Below are positions 10,871 through 22,938 of a stretch of DNA of 64,000 nucleotides, in pieces. The stretch is from Limanda limanda (taxonomy: Eukaryota > Chordata > Actinopteri > Pleuronectiformes > Pleuronectidae). Both the position numbers and the translations under genes were made by a program. The DNA lies in NCBI RefSeq assembly GCF_963576545.1, contig NW_026870535.1, forward strand, positions 62,001 through 126,000. Direction: 5' to 3'. Within the stretch, counting starts at the first letter, position 1, and each line of letters opens with the position of its first letter. The notes beneath the pieces are model-generated. The model saw nothing but the letters and a program-made list of their open reading frames with translations, did no database searches and had not been told where the DNA came from.

Positions 10871-12313
10871 AAAAAAAGTTATTCAAGAATATCTCCTCAG
10901 ATTTGGGGGAATTTCGTCGGTCGACCTCTTCCGAAGGTCGTACAAGCTCGGGGATGGTACCAATCGATCCGCAGGACCCAAATTAGTCCAGATGCAACCA
11001 CTTTCCAAGTCTCTCCGACCTTCACAAAAAAAGTTATTCAAGAATATCTCTTTCTCCTATGTGCTTTCATCCCTAACCCTAACCCTAACCCTTCCGAAAG
11101 TCGGAGAAGCTCAAGGATGGTACCGATCGATGCGCGCAACCCCATTTAGTGGGGGTAGAGCCTACTTGCAAGTCTCTCCGACCTTCACAAAAAAAGTTAT
11201 TCAAGAATATCTCCTCAGATTTGGGGGAATTTCGTCGGTCGACCTCTTCCGAAGGTCGTACAAGCTCGGGGATGGTACCAATCGATCCGCAGGACCCAAA
11301 TTAGTCCAGATGCAACCACTTTCCAAGTCTCTCCGACCTTCACAAAAAAAGTTATTCAAGAATATCTCTTTCTCCTATGTGCTTTCATCCCTAACCCTAA
11401 CCCTAACCCTTCCGAAAGTCGGAGAAGCTCAAGGATGGTACCGATCGATGCGCGCTACCCCATTTAGTGGGGGTAGAGCCTACTTGCAAGTCTCTCCGAC
11501 CTTCACAAAAAAAGTTATTCAAGAATATCTCCTCAGATTTGGGGGAATTTCGTTGGTCGACCTCTTCCGAAGGTCGTACAAGCTCGGGGATGGTACCAAT
11601 CGATCCGCAGGACCCAAATTAGTCCAGATGCAACCACTTTCCAAGTCTCTCCGACCTTCACAAAAAAAGTTATTCAAGAATATCTCTTTCTCCTATGTGC
11701 TTTCATCCCTAACCCTAACCCTAACCCTTCCGAAAGTCGGAGAAGCTCAAGGATGGTACCGATCGATGCGCGCTACCCCATTTAGTGGGGGTAGAGCCTA
11801 CTTGCAAGTCTCTCCGACCTTCACAAAAAAAGTTATTCAAGAATATCTCTTTCTCCTATGTGCTTTCATCCCTAACCCTAACCCTAACCCTTCCGAAAGT
11901 CGGAGAAGCTCAAGGATGGTACCGATCGATGCGCGCTACCCCATTTAGTGGGGGTAGAGCCTACTTGCAAGTCTCTCCGACCTTCACAAAAAAAGTTATT
12001 CAAGAATATCTCTTTCTCCTATGTGCTTTCATCCCTAACCCTAACCCTAACCCTTCCGAAAGTCGGAGAAGCTCAAGGATGGTACCGATCGATGCGCGCT
12101 ACCCCATTTAGTGGGGGTAGAGCCTACTTGCAAGTCTCTCCGACCTTCACAAAAAAAGTTATTCAAGAATATCTCTTTCTCCTATGTGCTTTCATCCCTA
12201 ACCCTAACCCTAACCCTTCCGAAAGTCGGAGAAGCTCAAGGATGGTACTGATCGATGCGCGCAACCCCATTTAGTGGGGGTAGAGCCTACTTGCAAGTCT
12301 CTCCGACCTTCAC
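10871..12313 (+). repeat. B-A-B-A-B-A4 block (1,443 bp)
   Basis: Three B units are each separated by a single A, followed by four A units. The same pattern starts the HORs at 19081 (with a longer A run), 22939, 25670, 30333 and 35159. The third B has CGTTGG instead of CGTCGG (C-to-T at 11554, at a CpG). The A before the first B has GATGTGCGC near 10813 instead of GATGCGCGC. Because each AB dimer is 318 bp, one frame stays open through the block without any sign of coding. Confidence 0.85.
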
Positions 12314-15300
12314 AAAAAAAGTTATTCAAGAATATCTCCTCAGATTTGGGGGAATTTCGTCGGTCGACCTCTTCCGAAGGTCGTACAAGCTCGGGGATGG
12401 TACCAATCGATCTGCAGGACCCAAATTAGTCCAGATGCAACCACTTTCCAAGTCTCTCCGACCTTCACAAAAAAAGTTATTCAAGAATATCTCTTTCTCC
12501 TATGTGCTTTCATCCCTAACCCTAACCCTAACCCTTCCGAAAGTCGGAGAAGCTCAAGGATGGTACCGATCGATGCGCGCTACCCCATTTAGTGGGGGTA
12601 GAGCCTACTTGCAAGTCTCTCCGACCTTCACAAAAAAAGTTATTCAAGAATATCTCTTTCTCCTATGTGCTTTCATCCCTAACCCTAACCCTAACCCTTC
12701 CGAAAGTCGGAGAAGCTCAAGGATGGTACCGATCGATGCGCGCTACCCCATTTAGTGGGGGTAGAGCCTACTTGCAAGTCTCTCCGACCTTCACAAAAAA
12801 AGTTATTCAAGAATATCTCCTCAGATTTGGGGGAATTTCGTCGGTCGACCTCTTCCGAAGGTCGTACAAGCTCGGGGATGGTACCAATCGATCCGCAGGA
12901 CCCAAATTAGTCCAGATGCAACCACTTTCCAAGTCTCTCCGACCTTCACAAAAAAAGTTATTCAAGAATATCTCTTTCTCCTATGTGCTTTCATCCCTAA
13001 CCCTAACCCTAACCCTTCCGAAAGTCGGAGAAGCTCAAGGATGGTACCGATCGATGCGCGCTACCCCATTTAGTGGGGGTAGAGCCTACTTGCAAGTCTC
13101 TCCGACCTTCACAAAAAAAGTTATTCAAGAATATCTCTTTCTCCTATGTGCTTTCATCCCTAACCCTAACCCTAACCCTTCCGAAAGTCGGAGAAGCTCA
13201 AGGATGGTACCGATCGATGCGCGCTACCCCATTTAGTGGGGGTAGAGCCTACTTGCAAGTCTCTCCGACCTTCACAAAAAAAGTTATTCAAGAATATCTC
13301 TTTCTCCTATGTGCTTTCATCCCTAACCCTAACCCTAACCCTTCCGAAAGTCGGAGAAGCTCAAGGATGGTACCGATCGATGCGCGCTACCCCATTTAGT
13401 GGGGGTAGAGCCTACTTGCAAGTCTCTCCGACCTTCACAAAAAAAGTTATTCAAGAATATCTCTTTCTCCTATGTGCTTTCATCCCTAACCCTAACCCTA
13501 ACCCTTCCGAAAGTCGGAGAAGCTCAAGGATGGTACTGATCGATGCGCGCAACCCCATTTAGTGGGGGTAGAGCCTACTTGCAAGTCTCTCCGACCTTCA
13601 CAAAAAAAGTTATTCAAGAATATCTCCTCAGATTTGGGGGAATTTCGTCGGTCGACCTCTTCCGAAGGTCGTACAAGCTCGGGGATGGTACCAATCGATC
13701 CGCAGGACCCAAATTAGTCCAGATGCAACCACTTTCCAAGTCTCTCCGACCTTCACAAAAAAAGTTATTCAAGAATATCTCTTTCTCCTATGTGCTTTCA
13801 TCCCTAACCCTAACCCTAACCCTTCCGAAAGTCGGAGAAGCTCAAGGATGGTACCGATCGATGCGCGCTACCCCATTTAGTGGGGGTAGAGCCTACTTGC
13901 AAGTCTCTCCGACCTTCACAAAAAAAGTTATTCAAGAATATCTCTTTCTCCTATGTGCTTTCATCCCTAACCCTAACCCTAACCCTTCCGAAAGTCGGAG
14001 AAGCTCAAGGATGGTACCGATCGATGCGCGCAACCCCATTTAGTGGGGGTAGAGCCTACTTGCAAGTCTCTCCGACCTTCACAAAAAAAGTTATTCAAGA
14101 ATATCTCCTCAGATTTGGGGGAATTTCGTCGGTCGACCTCTTCCGAAGGTCGTACAAGCTCGGGGATGGTACCAATCGATCCGCAGGACCCAAATTAGTC
14201 CAGATGCAACCACTTTCCAAGTCTCTCCGACCTTCACAAAAAAAGTTATTCAAGAATATCTCTTTCTCCTATGTGCTTTCATCCCTAACCCTAACCCTAA
14301 CCCTTCCGAAAGTCGGAGAAGCTCAAGGATGGTACCGATCGATGCGCGCTACCCCATTTAGTGGGGGTAGAGCCTACTTGCAAGTTTCTCCGACCTTCAC
14401 AAAAAAAGTTATTCAAGAATATCTCCTCAGATTTGGGGGAATTTCGTCGGTCGACCTCTTCCGAAGGTCGTACAAGCTCGGGGATGGTACCAATCGATCC
14501 GCAGGACCCAAATTAGTCCAGATGCAACCACTTTCCAAGTCTCTCCGACCTTCACAAAAAAAGTTATTCAAGAATATCTCTTTCTCCTATGTGCTTTCAT
14601 CCCTAACCCTAACCCTAACCCTTCCGAAAGTCGGAGAAGCTCAAGGATGGTACCGATCGATGCGCGCTACCCCATTTAGTGGGGGTAAAGCCTACTTGCA
14701 AGTCTCTCCGACCTTCACAAAAAAAGTTATTCAAGAATATCTCTTTCTCCTATGTGCTTTCATCCCTAACCCTAACCCTAACCCTTCCGAAAGTCGGAGA
14801 AGCTCAAGGATGGTACCGATCGATGCGCGCTACCCCATTTAGTGGGGGTAGAGCCTACTTGCAAGTCTCTCCGACCTTCACAAAAAAAGTTATTCAAGAA
14901 TATCTCTTTCTCCTATGTGCTTTCATCCCTAACCCTAACCCTAACCCTTCCGAAAGTCGGAGAAGCTCAAGGATGGTACCGATCGATGCGCGCAACCCCA
15001 TTTAGTGGGGGTAGAGCCTACTTGCAAGTCTCTCCGACCTTCACAAAAAAAGTTATTCAAGAATATCTCTTTCTCCTATGTGCTTTCATCCCTAACCCTA
15101 ACCCTAACCCTTCCGAAAGTCGGAGAAGCTCAAGGATGGTACCGATCGATGCGCGCTACCCCATTTAGTGGGGGTAGAGCCTACTTGCAAGTCTCTCCGA
15201 CCTTCACAAAAAAAGTTATTCAAGAATATCTCTTTCTCCTATGTGCTTTCATCCCTAACCCTAACCCTTACCCTTCCGAAAGTCGGAGAAGCTCAAGGAT

Positions 15301-15859
15301 GGTACCGATCGATGCGCGCTACCCCATTTAGTGGGGGTAGAGCCTACTTGCAAGTCTCTCCGACCTTCACAAAAAAAGTTATTCAAGAATATCTCTTTCT
15401 CCTATGTGCTTTCATCCCTAACCCTAACCCTAACCCTTCCGAAAGTCGGAGAAGCTCAAGGATGGTACCGATCGATGCGCGCTACCCCATTTAGTGGGGG
15501 TAGAGCCTACTTGCAAGTCTCTCCGACCTTCACAAAAAAAGTTATTCAAGAATATCTCTTTCTCCTATGTGCTTTCATCCCTAACCCTAACCCTAACCCT
15601 TCCGAAAGTCGGAGAAGCTCAAGGATGGTACTGATCGATGCGCGCTACCCCATTTAGTGGGGGTAGAGCCTACTTGCAAGTCTCTCCGACCTTCACAAAA
15701 AAAGTTATTCAAGAATATCTCTTTCTCCTATGTGCTTTCATCCCTAACCCTAACCCTAACCCTTCCGAAAGTCGGAGAAGCTCAAGGATGGTACTGATCG
15801 ATGCGCGCAACCCCATTTAGTGGGGGTAGAGCCTACTTGCAAGTCTCTCCGACCTTCAC
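12314..15859 (+). repeat. 8-unit repeat, then B-A2-B-A-B-A8
   Basis: An 8-unit block (12314-13601; B, A2, B, A4; 1,288 bp) is followed by Bs at 13602, 14083 and 14401. Then comes the longest uninterrupted A run in the window, eight units (14556-15859). The run includes a point change in the telomere block at 15269 (CCCTTACCC). Its last two A units carry TACTG, leading into the first B' unit. Confidence 0.85.
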
Positions 15860-16015
15860 AAAAAAAGTTATTCAAGAATATCTCCTCAGATTTTGGGGGA
15901 ATTTCGTCGGTCGACCTCTTCCGAAGGTCGTACAAGCTCGGGGATGGTACCAATCGATCTGCAGGACCCAAATTAGTCCAGATGCAACCACTTTCCAAGT
16001 CTCTCCGACCTTCAC
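15860..16015 (+). repeat. B' monomer (156 bp), copy 1
   Basis: This B unit has one extra T (AGATTTTGGGGG) and the CTGCAG variant (PstI). The insertion shifts the frame, so the usual open frame changes here and a 91-codon minus-strand frame appears. It is the only B' outside 37.9-51.6 kb, and it has the same flanks as most others: TACTG-type A units before, and A2-B-A4 after. Confidence 0.92.
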
Positions 16016-16341
16016 AAAAAAAGTTATTCAAGAATATCTCTTTCTCCTATGTGCTTTCATCCCTAACCCTAACCCTAACCCTTCCGAAAGTCGGAGAAGC
16101 TCAAGGATGGTACCGATCGATGCGCGCTACCCCATTTAGTGGGGGTAGAGCCTACTTGCAAGTCTCTCCGACCTTCACAAAAAAAGTTATTCAAGAATAT
16201 CTCTTTCTCCTATGTGCTTTCATCCCTAACCCTAACCCTAACCCTTCCGAAAGTCGGAGAAGCTCAAGGATGGTACCGATCGATGCGCGCAACCCCATTT
16301 AGTGGGGGTAGAGCCTACTTGCAAGTCTCTCCGACCTTCAC

Positions 16342-19080
16342 AAAAAAAGTTATTCAAGAATATCTCCTCAGATTTGGGGGAATTTCGTCGGTCGACCTCT
16401 TCCGAAGGTCGTACAAGCTCGGGGATGGTACCAATCGATCCGCAGGACCCAAATTAGTCCAGATGCAACCACTTTCCAAGTCTCTCCGACCTTCACAAAA
16501 AAAGTTATTCAAGAATATCTCTTTCTCCTATGTGCTTTCATCCCTAACCCTAACCCTAACCCTTCCGAAAGTCGGAGAAGCTCAAGGATGGTACCGATCG
16601 ATGCGCGCTACCCCATTTAGTGGGGGTAGAGCCTACTTGCAAGTCTCTCCGACCTTCACAAAAAAAGTTATTCAAGAATATCTCTTTCTCCTATGTGCTT
16701 TCATCCCTAACCCTAACCCTAACCCTTCCGAAAGTCGGAGAAGCTCAAAGATGGTACCGATCGATGCGCGCTACCCCATTTAGTGGGGGTAGAGCCTACT
16801 TGCAAGTCTCTCCGACCTTCACAAAAAAAGTTATTCAAGAATATCTCTTTCTCCTATGTGCTTTCATCCCTAACCCTAACCCTAACCCTTCCGAAAGTCG
16901 GAGAAGCTCAAGGATGGTAACGATCGATGCGCGCTACCCCATTTAGTGGGGGTAGAGCCTACTTGCAAGTCTCTCCGACCTTCACAAAAAAAGTTATTCA
17001 AGAATATCTCTTTCTCCTATGTGCTTTCATCCCTAACCCTAACCCTAACCCTTCCGAAAGTCGGAGAAGCTCAAGGATGGTACTGATCGATGCGCGCAAC
17101 CCCATTTAGTGGGGGTAGAGCCTACTTGCAAGTCTCTCCGACCTTCACAAAAAAAGTTATTCAAGAATATCTCCTCAGATTTGGGGGAATTTCGTCGGTC
17201 GACCTCTTCCGAAGGTCGTACAAGCTCGGGGATGGTACCAATCGATCTGCAGGACCCAAATTAGTCCAGATGCAACCACTTTCCAAGTCTCTCCGACCTT
17301 CACAAAAAAAGTTATTCAAGAATATCTCTTTCTCCTATGTGCTTTCATCCCTAACCCTAACCCTAACCCTTCCGAAAGTCGGAGAAGCTCAAGGATGGTA
17401 CCGATCGATGCGCGCTACCCCATTTAGTGGGGGTAGAGCCTACTTGCAAGTCTCTCCGACCTTCACAAAAAAAGTTATTCAAGAATATCTCTTTCTCCTA
17501 TGTGCTTTCATCCCTAACCCTAACCCTAACCCTTCCGAAAGTCGGAGAAGCTCAAGGATGGTACCGATCGATGCGCGCTACCCCATTTAGTGGGGGTAGA
17601 GCCTATTTGCAAGTCTCTCCGACCTTCACAAAAAAAGTTATTCAAGAATATCTCTTTCTCCTATGTGCTTTCATCCCTAACCCTAACCCTAACCCTTCCG
17701 AAAGTCGGAGAAGCTCAAGGATGGTACCGATCGATGCGCGCTACCCCATTTAGTGGGGGTAGAGCCTACTTGCAAGTCTCTCCGACCTTCACAAAAAAAG
17801 TTATTCAAGAATATCTCTTTCTCCTATGTGCTTTCATCCCTAACCCTAACCCTAACCCTTCCGAAAGTCGGAGAAGCTCAAGGATGGTACTGATCGATGC
17901 GCGCAACCCCATTTAGTGGGGGTAGAGCCTACTTGCAAGTCTCTCCGACCTTCACAAAAAAAGTTATTCAAGAATATCTCCTCAGATTTGGGGGAATTTC
18001 GTCGGTCGACCTCTTCCGAAGGTCGTACAAGCTCGGGGATGGTACCAATCGATCCGCAGGACCCAAATTAGTCCAGATGCAACCACTTTTCAAGTCTCTC
18101 CGACCTTCACAAAAAAAGTTATTCAAGAATATCTCTTTCTCCTATGTGCTTTCATCCCTAACCCTAACCCTAACCCTTCCGAAAGTCGGAGAAGCTCAAG
18201 GATGGTACCGATCGATGCGCGCAACCCCATTTAGTGGGGGTAGAGCCTACTTGCAAGTCTCTCCGACCTTCACAAAAAAAGTTATTCAAGAATATCTCCT
18301 CAGATTTGGGGGAATTTCGTCGGTCGACCTCTTCCGAAGGTCGTACAAGCTCGGGGATGGTACCAATCGATCCGCAGGACCCAAATTAGTCCAGATGCAA
18401 CCACTTTCCAAGTCTCTCCGACCTTCACAAAAAAAGTTATTCAAGAATATCTCTTTCTCCTATGTGCTTTCATCCCTAACCCTAACCCTAACCCTTCCGA
18501 AAGTCGGAGAAGCTCAAGGATGGTACCGATCGATGCGCGCTACCCCATTTAGTGGGGGTAGAGCCTACTTGCAAGTCTCTCCGACCTTCACAAAAAAAGT
18601 TATTCAAGAATATCTCTTTCTCCTATGTGCTTTCATCCCTAACCCTAACCCTAACCCTTCCGAAAGTCGGAGAAGCTCAAAGATGGTACCGATCGATGCG
18701 CGCTACCCCATTTAGTGGGGGTAGAGCCTACTTGCAAGTCTCTCCGACCTTCACAAAAAAAGTTATTCAAGAATATCTCTTTCTCCTATGTGCTTTCATC
18801 CCTAACCCTAACCCTAACCCTTCCGAAAGTCGGAGAAGCTCAAGGATGGTAACGATCGATGCGCGCTACCCCATTTAGTGGGGGTAGAGCCTACTTGCAA
18901 GTCTCTCCGACCTTCACAAAAAAAGTTATTCAAGAATATCTCTTTCTCCTATGTGCTTTCATCCCTAACCCTAACCCTAACCCTTCCGAAAGTCGGAGAA
19001 GCTCAAGGATGGTACTGATCGATGCGCGCAACCCCATTTAGTGGGGGTAGAGCCTACTTGCAAGTCTCTCCGACCTTCAC
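16342..19080 (+). repeat. Segment with related copies 12,377 and 10,445 bp away
   Basis: B units start at 16342, 17149, 17956 and 18274. Positions 16342-18427 match 28719-30804 at an offset of 12,377 bp. The overlapping region from 17956 matches 28401 onward at an offset of 10,445 bp. A rare C-to-A change (GGTAACG) at 16920 recurs at 18852 (offset 1,932), 29297 and 34123. The result is a mosaic of overlapping duplications and not one clean tandem HOR. Confidence 0.75.
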
Positions 19081-22000
19081 AAAAAAAGTTATTCAAGAAT
19101 ATCTCCTCAGATTTGGGGGAATTTCGTCGGTCGACCTCTTCCGAAGGTCGTACAAGCTCGGGGATGGTACCAATCGATCCGCAGGACCCAAATTAGTCCA
19201 GATGCAACCACTTTTCAAGTCTCTCCGACCTTCACAAAAAAAGTTATTCAAGAATATCTCTTTCTCCTATGTGCTTTCATCCCTAACCCTAACCCTAACC
19301 CTTCCGAAAGTCGGAGAAGCTCAAGGATGGTACCGATCGATGCGCGCAACCCCATTTAGTGGGGGTAGAGCCTACTTGCAAGTCTCTCCGACCTTCACAA
19401 AAAAAGTTATTCAAGAATATCTCCTCAGATTTGGGGGAATTTCGTCGGTCGACCTCTTCCGAAGGTCGTACAAGCTCGGGGATGGTACCAATCGATCCGC
19501 AGGACCCAAATTAGTCCAGATGCAACCACTTTCCAAGTCTCTCCGACCTTCACAAAAAAAGTTATTCAAGAATATCTCTTTCTCCTATGTGCTTTCATCC
19601 CTAACCCTAACCCTAACCCTTCCGAAAGTCGGAGAAGCTCAAGGATGGTACCGATCGATGTGCGCTACCCCATTTAGTGGGGGTAGAGCCTACTTGCAAG
19701 TCTCTCCGACCTTCACAAAAAAAGTTATTCAAGAATATCTCCTCAGATTTGGGGGAATTTCGTCGGTCGACCTCTTCCGAAGGTCGTACAAGCTCGGGGA
19801 TGGTACCAATCGATCTGCAGGACCCAAATTAGTCCAGATGCAACCACTTTCCAAGTCTCTCCGACCTTCACAAAAAAAGTTATTCAAGAATATCTCTTTC
19901 TCCTATGTGCTTTCATCCCTAACCCTAACCCTAACCCTTCCGAAAGTCGGAGAAGCTCAAGGATGGTACCGATCGATGCGCGCTACCCCATTTAGTGGGG
20001 GTAGAGCCTACTTGCAAGTCTCTCCGACCTTCACAAAAAAAGTTATTCAAGAATATCTCTTTCTCCTATGTGCTTTCATCCCTAACCCTAACCCTAACCC
20101 TTCCGAAAGTCGGAGAAGCTCAAGGATGGTACCGATCGATGCGCGCTACCCCATTTAGTGGGGGTAGAGCCTACTTGCAAGTCTCTCCGACCTTCACAAA
20201 AAAAGTTATTCAAGAATATCTCTTTCTCCTATGTGCTTTCATCCCTAACCCTAACCCTAACCCTTCCGAAAGTCGGAGAAGCTCAAGGATGGTACCGATC
20301 GATGCGCGCTACCCCATTTAGTGGGGGTAGAGCCTACTTGCAAGTCTCTCCGACCTTCACAAAAAAAGTTACTCAAGAATATCTTTTTCTCCTATGTGCT
20401 TTCATCCCTAACCCTAACCCTAACCCTTCCGAAAGTCGGAGAAGCTCAAGGATGGTACCGATCGATGCGCGCTACCCCATTTAGTGGGGGTAGAGCCTAT
20501 TTGCAAGTCTCTCCGACCTTCACAAAAAAAGTTATTCAAGAATATCTCTTTCTCCTATGTGCTTTCATCCCTAACCCTAACCCTAACCCTTCCGAAAGTC
20601 GGAGAAGCTCAAGGATGGTACCGATCGATGCGCGCTACCCCATTTAGTGGGGGTAGAGCCTACTTGCAAGTCTCTCCGACCTTCACAAAAAAAGTTATTC
20701 AAGAATATCTCTTTCTCCTATGTGCTTTCATCCCTAACCCTAACCCTAACCCTTCCGAAAGTCGGAGAAGCTCAAGGATGGTACCGATCGATGTGCGCTA
20801 CCCCATTTAGTGGGGGTAGAGCCTACTTGCAAGTCTCTCCGACCTTCACAAAAAAAGTTATTCAAGAATATCTCCTCAGATTTGGGGGAATTTCGTCGGT
20901 CGACCTCTTCCGAAGGTCGTACAAGCTCGGGGATGGTACCAATCGATCTGCAGGACCCAAATTAGTCCAGATGCAACCACTTTCCAAGTCTCTCCGACCT
21001 TCACAAAAAAAGTTATTCAAGAATATCTCTTTCTCCTATGTGCTTTCATCCCTAACCCTAACCCTAACCCTTCCGAAAGTCGGAGAAGCTCAAGGATGGT
21101 ACCGATCGATGCGCGCTACCCCATTTAGTGGGGGTAGAGCCTACTTGCAAGTCTCTCCGACCTTCACAAAAAAAGTTATTCAAGAATATCTCTTTCTCCT
21201 ATGTGCTTTCATCCCTAACCCTAACCCTAACCCTTCCGAAAGTCGGAGAAGCTCAAGGATGGTACCGATCGATGCGCGCTACCCCATTTAGTGGGGGTAG
21301 AGCCTACTTGCAAGTCTCTCCGACCTTCACAAAAAAAGTTATTCAAGAATATCTCTTTCTCCTATGTGCTTTCATCCCTAACCCTAACCCTAACCCTTCC
21401 GAAAGTCGGAGAAGCTCAAGGATGGTACCGATCGATGCGCGCTACCCCATTTAGTGGGGGTAGAGCCTACTTGCAAGTCTCTCCGACCTTCACAAAAAAA
21501 GTTATTCAAGAATATCTCTTTCTCCTATGTGCTTTCATCCCTAACCCTAACCCTAACCCTTCCGAAAGTCGGAGAAGCTCAAGGATGGTACTGATCGATG
21601 CGCGCAACCCCATTTAGTGGGGGTAGAGCCTACTTGCAAGTCTCTCCGACCTTCACAAAAAAAGTTATTCAAGAATATCTCCTCAGATTTGGGGGAATTT
21701 CGTCGGTCGACCTCTTCCGAAGGTCGTACAAGCTCGGGGATGGTACCAATCGATCCGCAGGACCCAAATTAGTCCAGATGCAACCACTTTCCAAGTCTCT
21801 CCGACCTTCACAAAAAAAGTTATTCAAGAATATCTCTTTCTCCTATGTGCTTTCATCCCTAACCCTAACCCTAACCCTTCCGAAAGTCGGAGAAGCTCAA
21901 GGATGGTACCGATCGATGCGCGCTACCCCATTTAGTGGGGGTAGAGCCTACTTGCAAGTCTCTCCGACCTTCACAAAAAAAGTTATTCAAGAATATCTCT

Positions 22001-22938
22001 TTCTCCTATGTGCTTTCATCCCTAACCCTAACCCTAACCCTTCCGAAAGTCGGAGAAGCTCAAGGATGGTACCGATCGATGCGCGCTACCCCATTTAGTG
22101 GGGGTAGAGCCTACTTGCAAGTCTCTCCGACCTTCACAAAAAAAGTTATTCAAGAATATCTCCTCAGATTTGGGGGAATTTCGTCGGTCGACCTCTTCCG
22201 AAGGTCGTACAAGCTCGGGGATGGTACCAATCGATCCGCAGGACCCAAATTAGTCCAGATGCAACCACTTTCCAAGTCTCTCCGACCTTCACAAAAAAAG
22301 TTATTCAAGAATATCTCTTTCTCCTATGTGCTTTCATCCCTAACCCTAACCCTTCCGAAAGTCGGAGAAGCTCAAGGATGGTACCGATCGATGCGCGCTA
22401 CCCCATTTAGTGGGGGTAGAGCCTACTTGCAAGTCTCTCCGACCTTCACAAAAAAAGTTACTCAAGAATATCTTTTTCTCCTATGTGCTTTCATCCCTAA
22501 CCCTAACCCTAACCCTTCCGAAAGTCGGAGAAGCTCAAGGATGGTACCGATCGATGCGCGCTACCCCATTTAGTGGGGGTAGAGCCTATTTGCAAGTCTC
22601 TCCGACCTTCACAAAAAAAGTTATTCAAGAATATCTCTTTCTCCTATGTGCTTTCATCCCTAACCCTAACCCTAACCCTTCCGAAAGTCGGAGAAGCTCA
22701 AGGATGGTACCGATCGATGCGCGCTACCCCATTTAGTGGGGGTAGAGCCTACTTGCAAGTCTCTCCGACCTTCACAAAAAAAGTTATTCAAGAATATCTC
22801 TTTCTCCTATGTGCTTTCATCCCTAACCCTAACCCTAACCCTTCCGAAAGTCGGAGAAGCTCAAGGATGGTACTGATCGATGCGCGCAACCCCATTTAGT
22901 GGGGGTAGAGCCTACTTGCAAGTCTCTCCGACCTTCAC
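19081..22938 (+). repeat. 24-unit relative of the 17-unit HOR (3,858 bp)
   Basis: The order is B-A-B-A-B-A6-B-A4-B-A2-B-A4, with 18 A units (one short, 22293-22449) and 6 B units. It starts like the 2,731-bp HOR that follows, with TTTTCAAG in the first B and GATGTGCGC before the third B, but has extra units in the middle. The marker TTACTCAAG with CTTTTTCTCC appears here at 20372 and again near 22461, so it contains an internal partial duplication. Confidence 0.82.

Noticed and set aside
11540..11560. CENP-B box-like sequence in B (TTTCGTCGG; TTTCGTTGG at 11548-11556)
   Set aside because: It matches only the left half of the box. The required CGGG is absent downstream in all B units, so a functional box is not supported.
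15756..16031. 91-codon minus-strand frames, also at 37786, 40045, 42942, 44711, 45519 and 51316
   Set aside because: They occur only over B' units, because the extra T joins two frames. They are the complement of the satellite and not genes.
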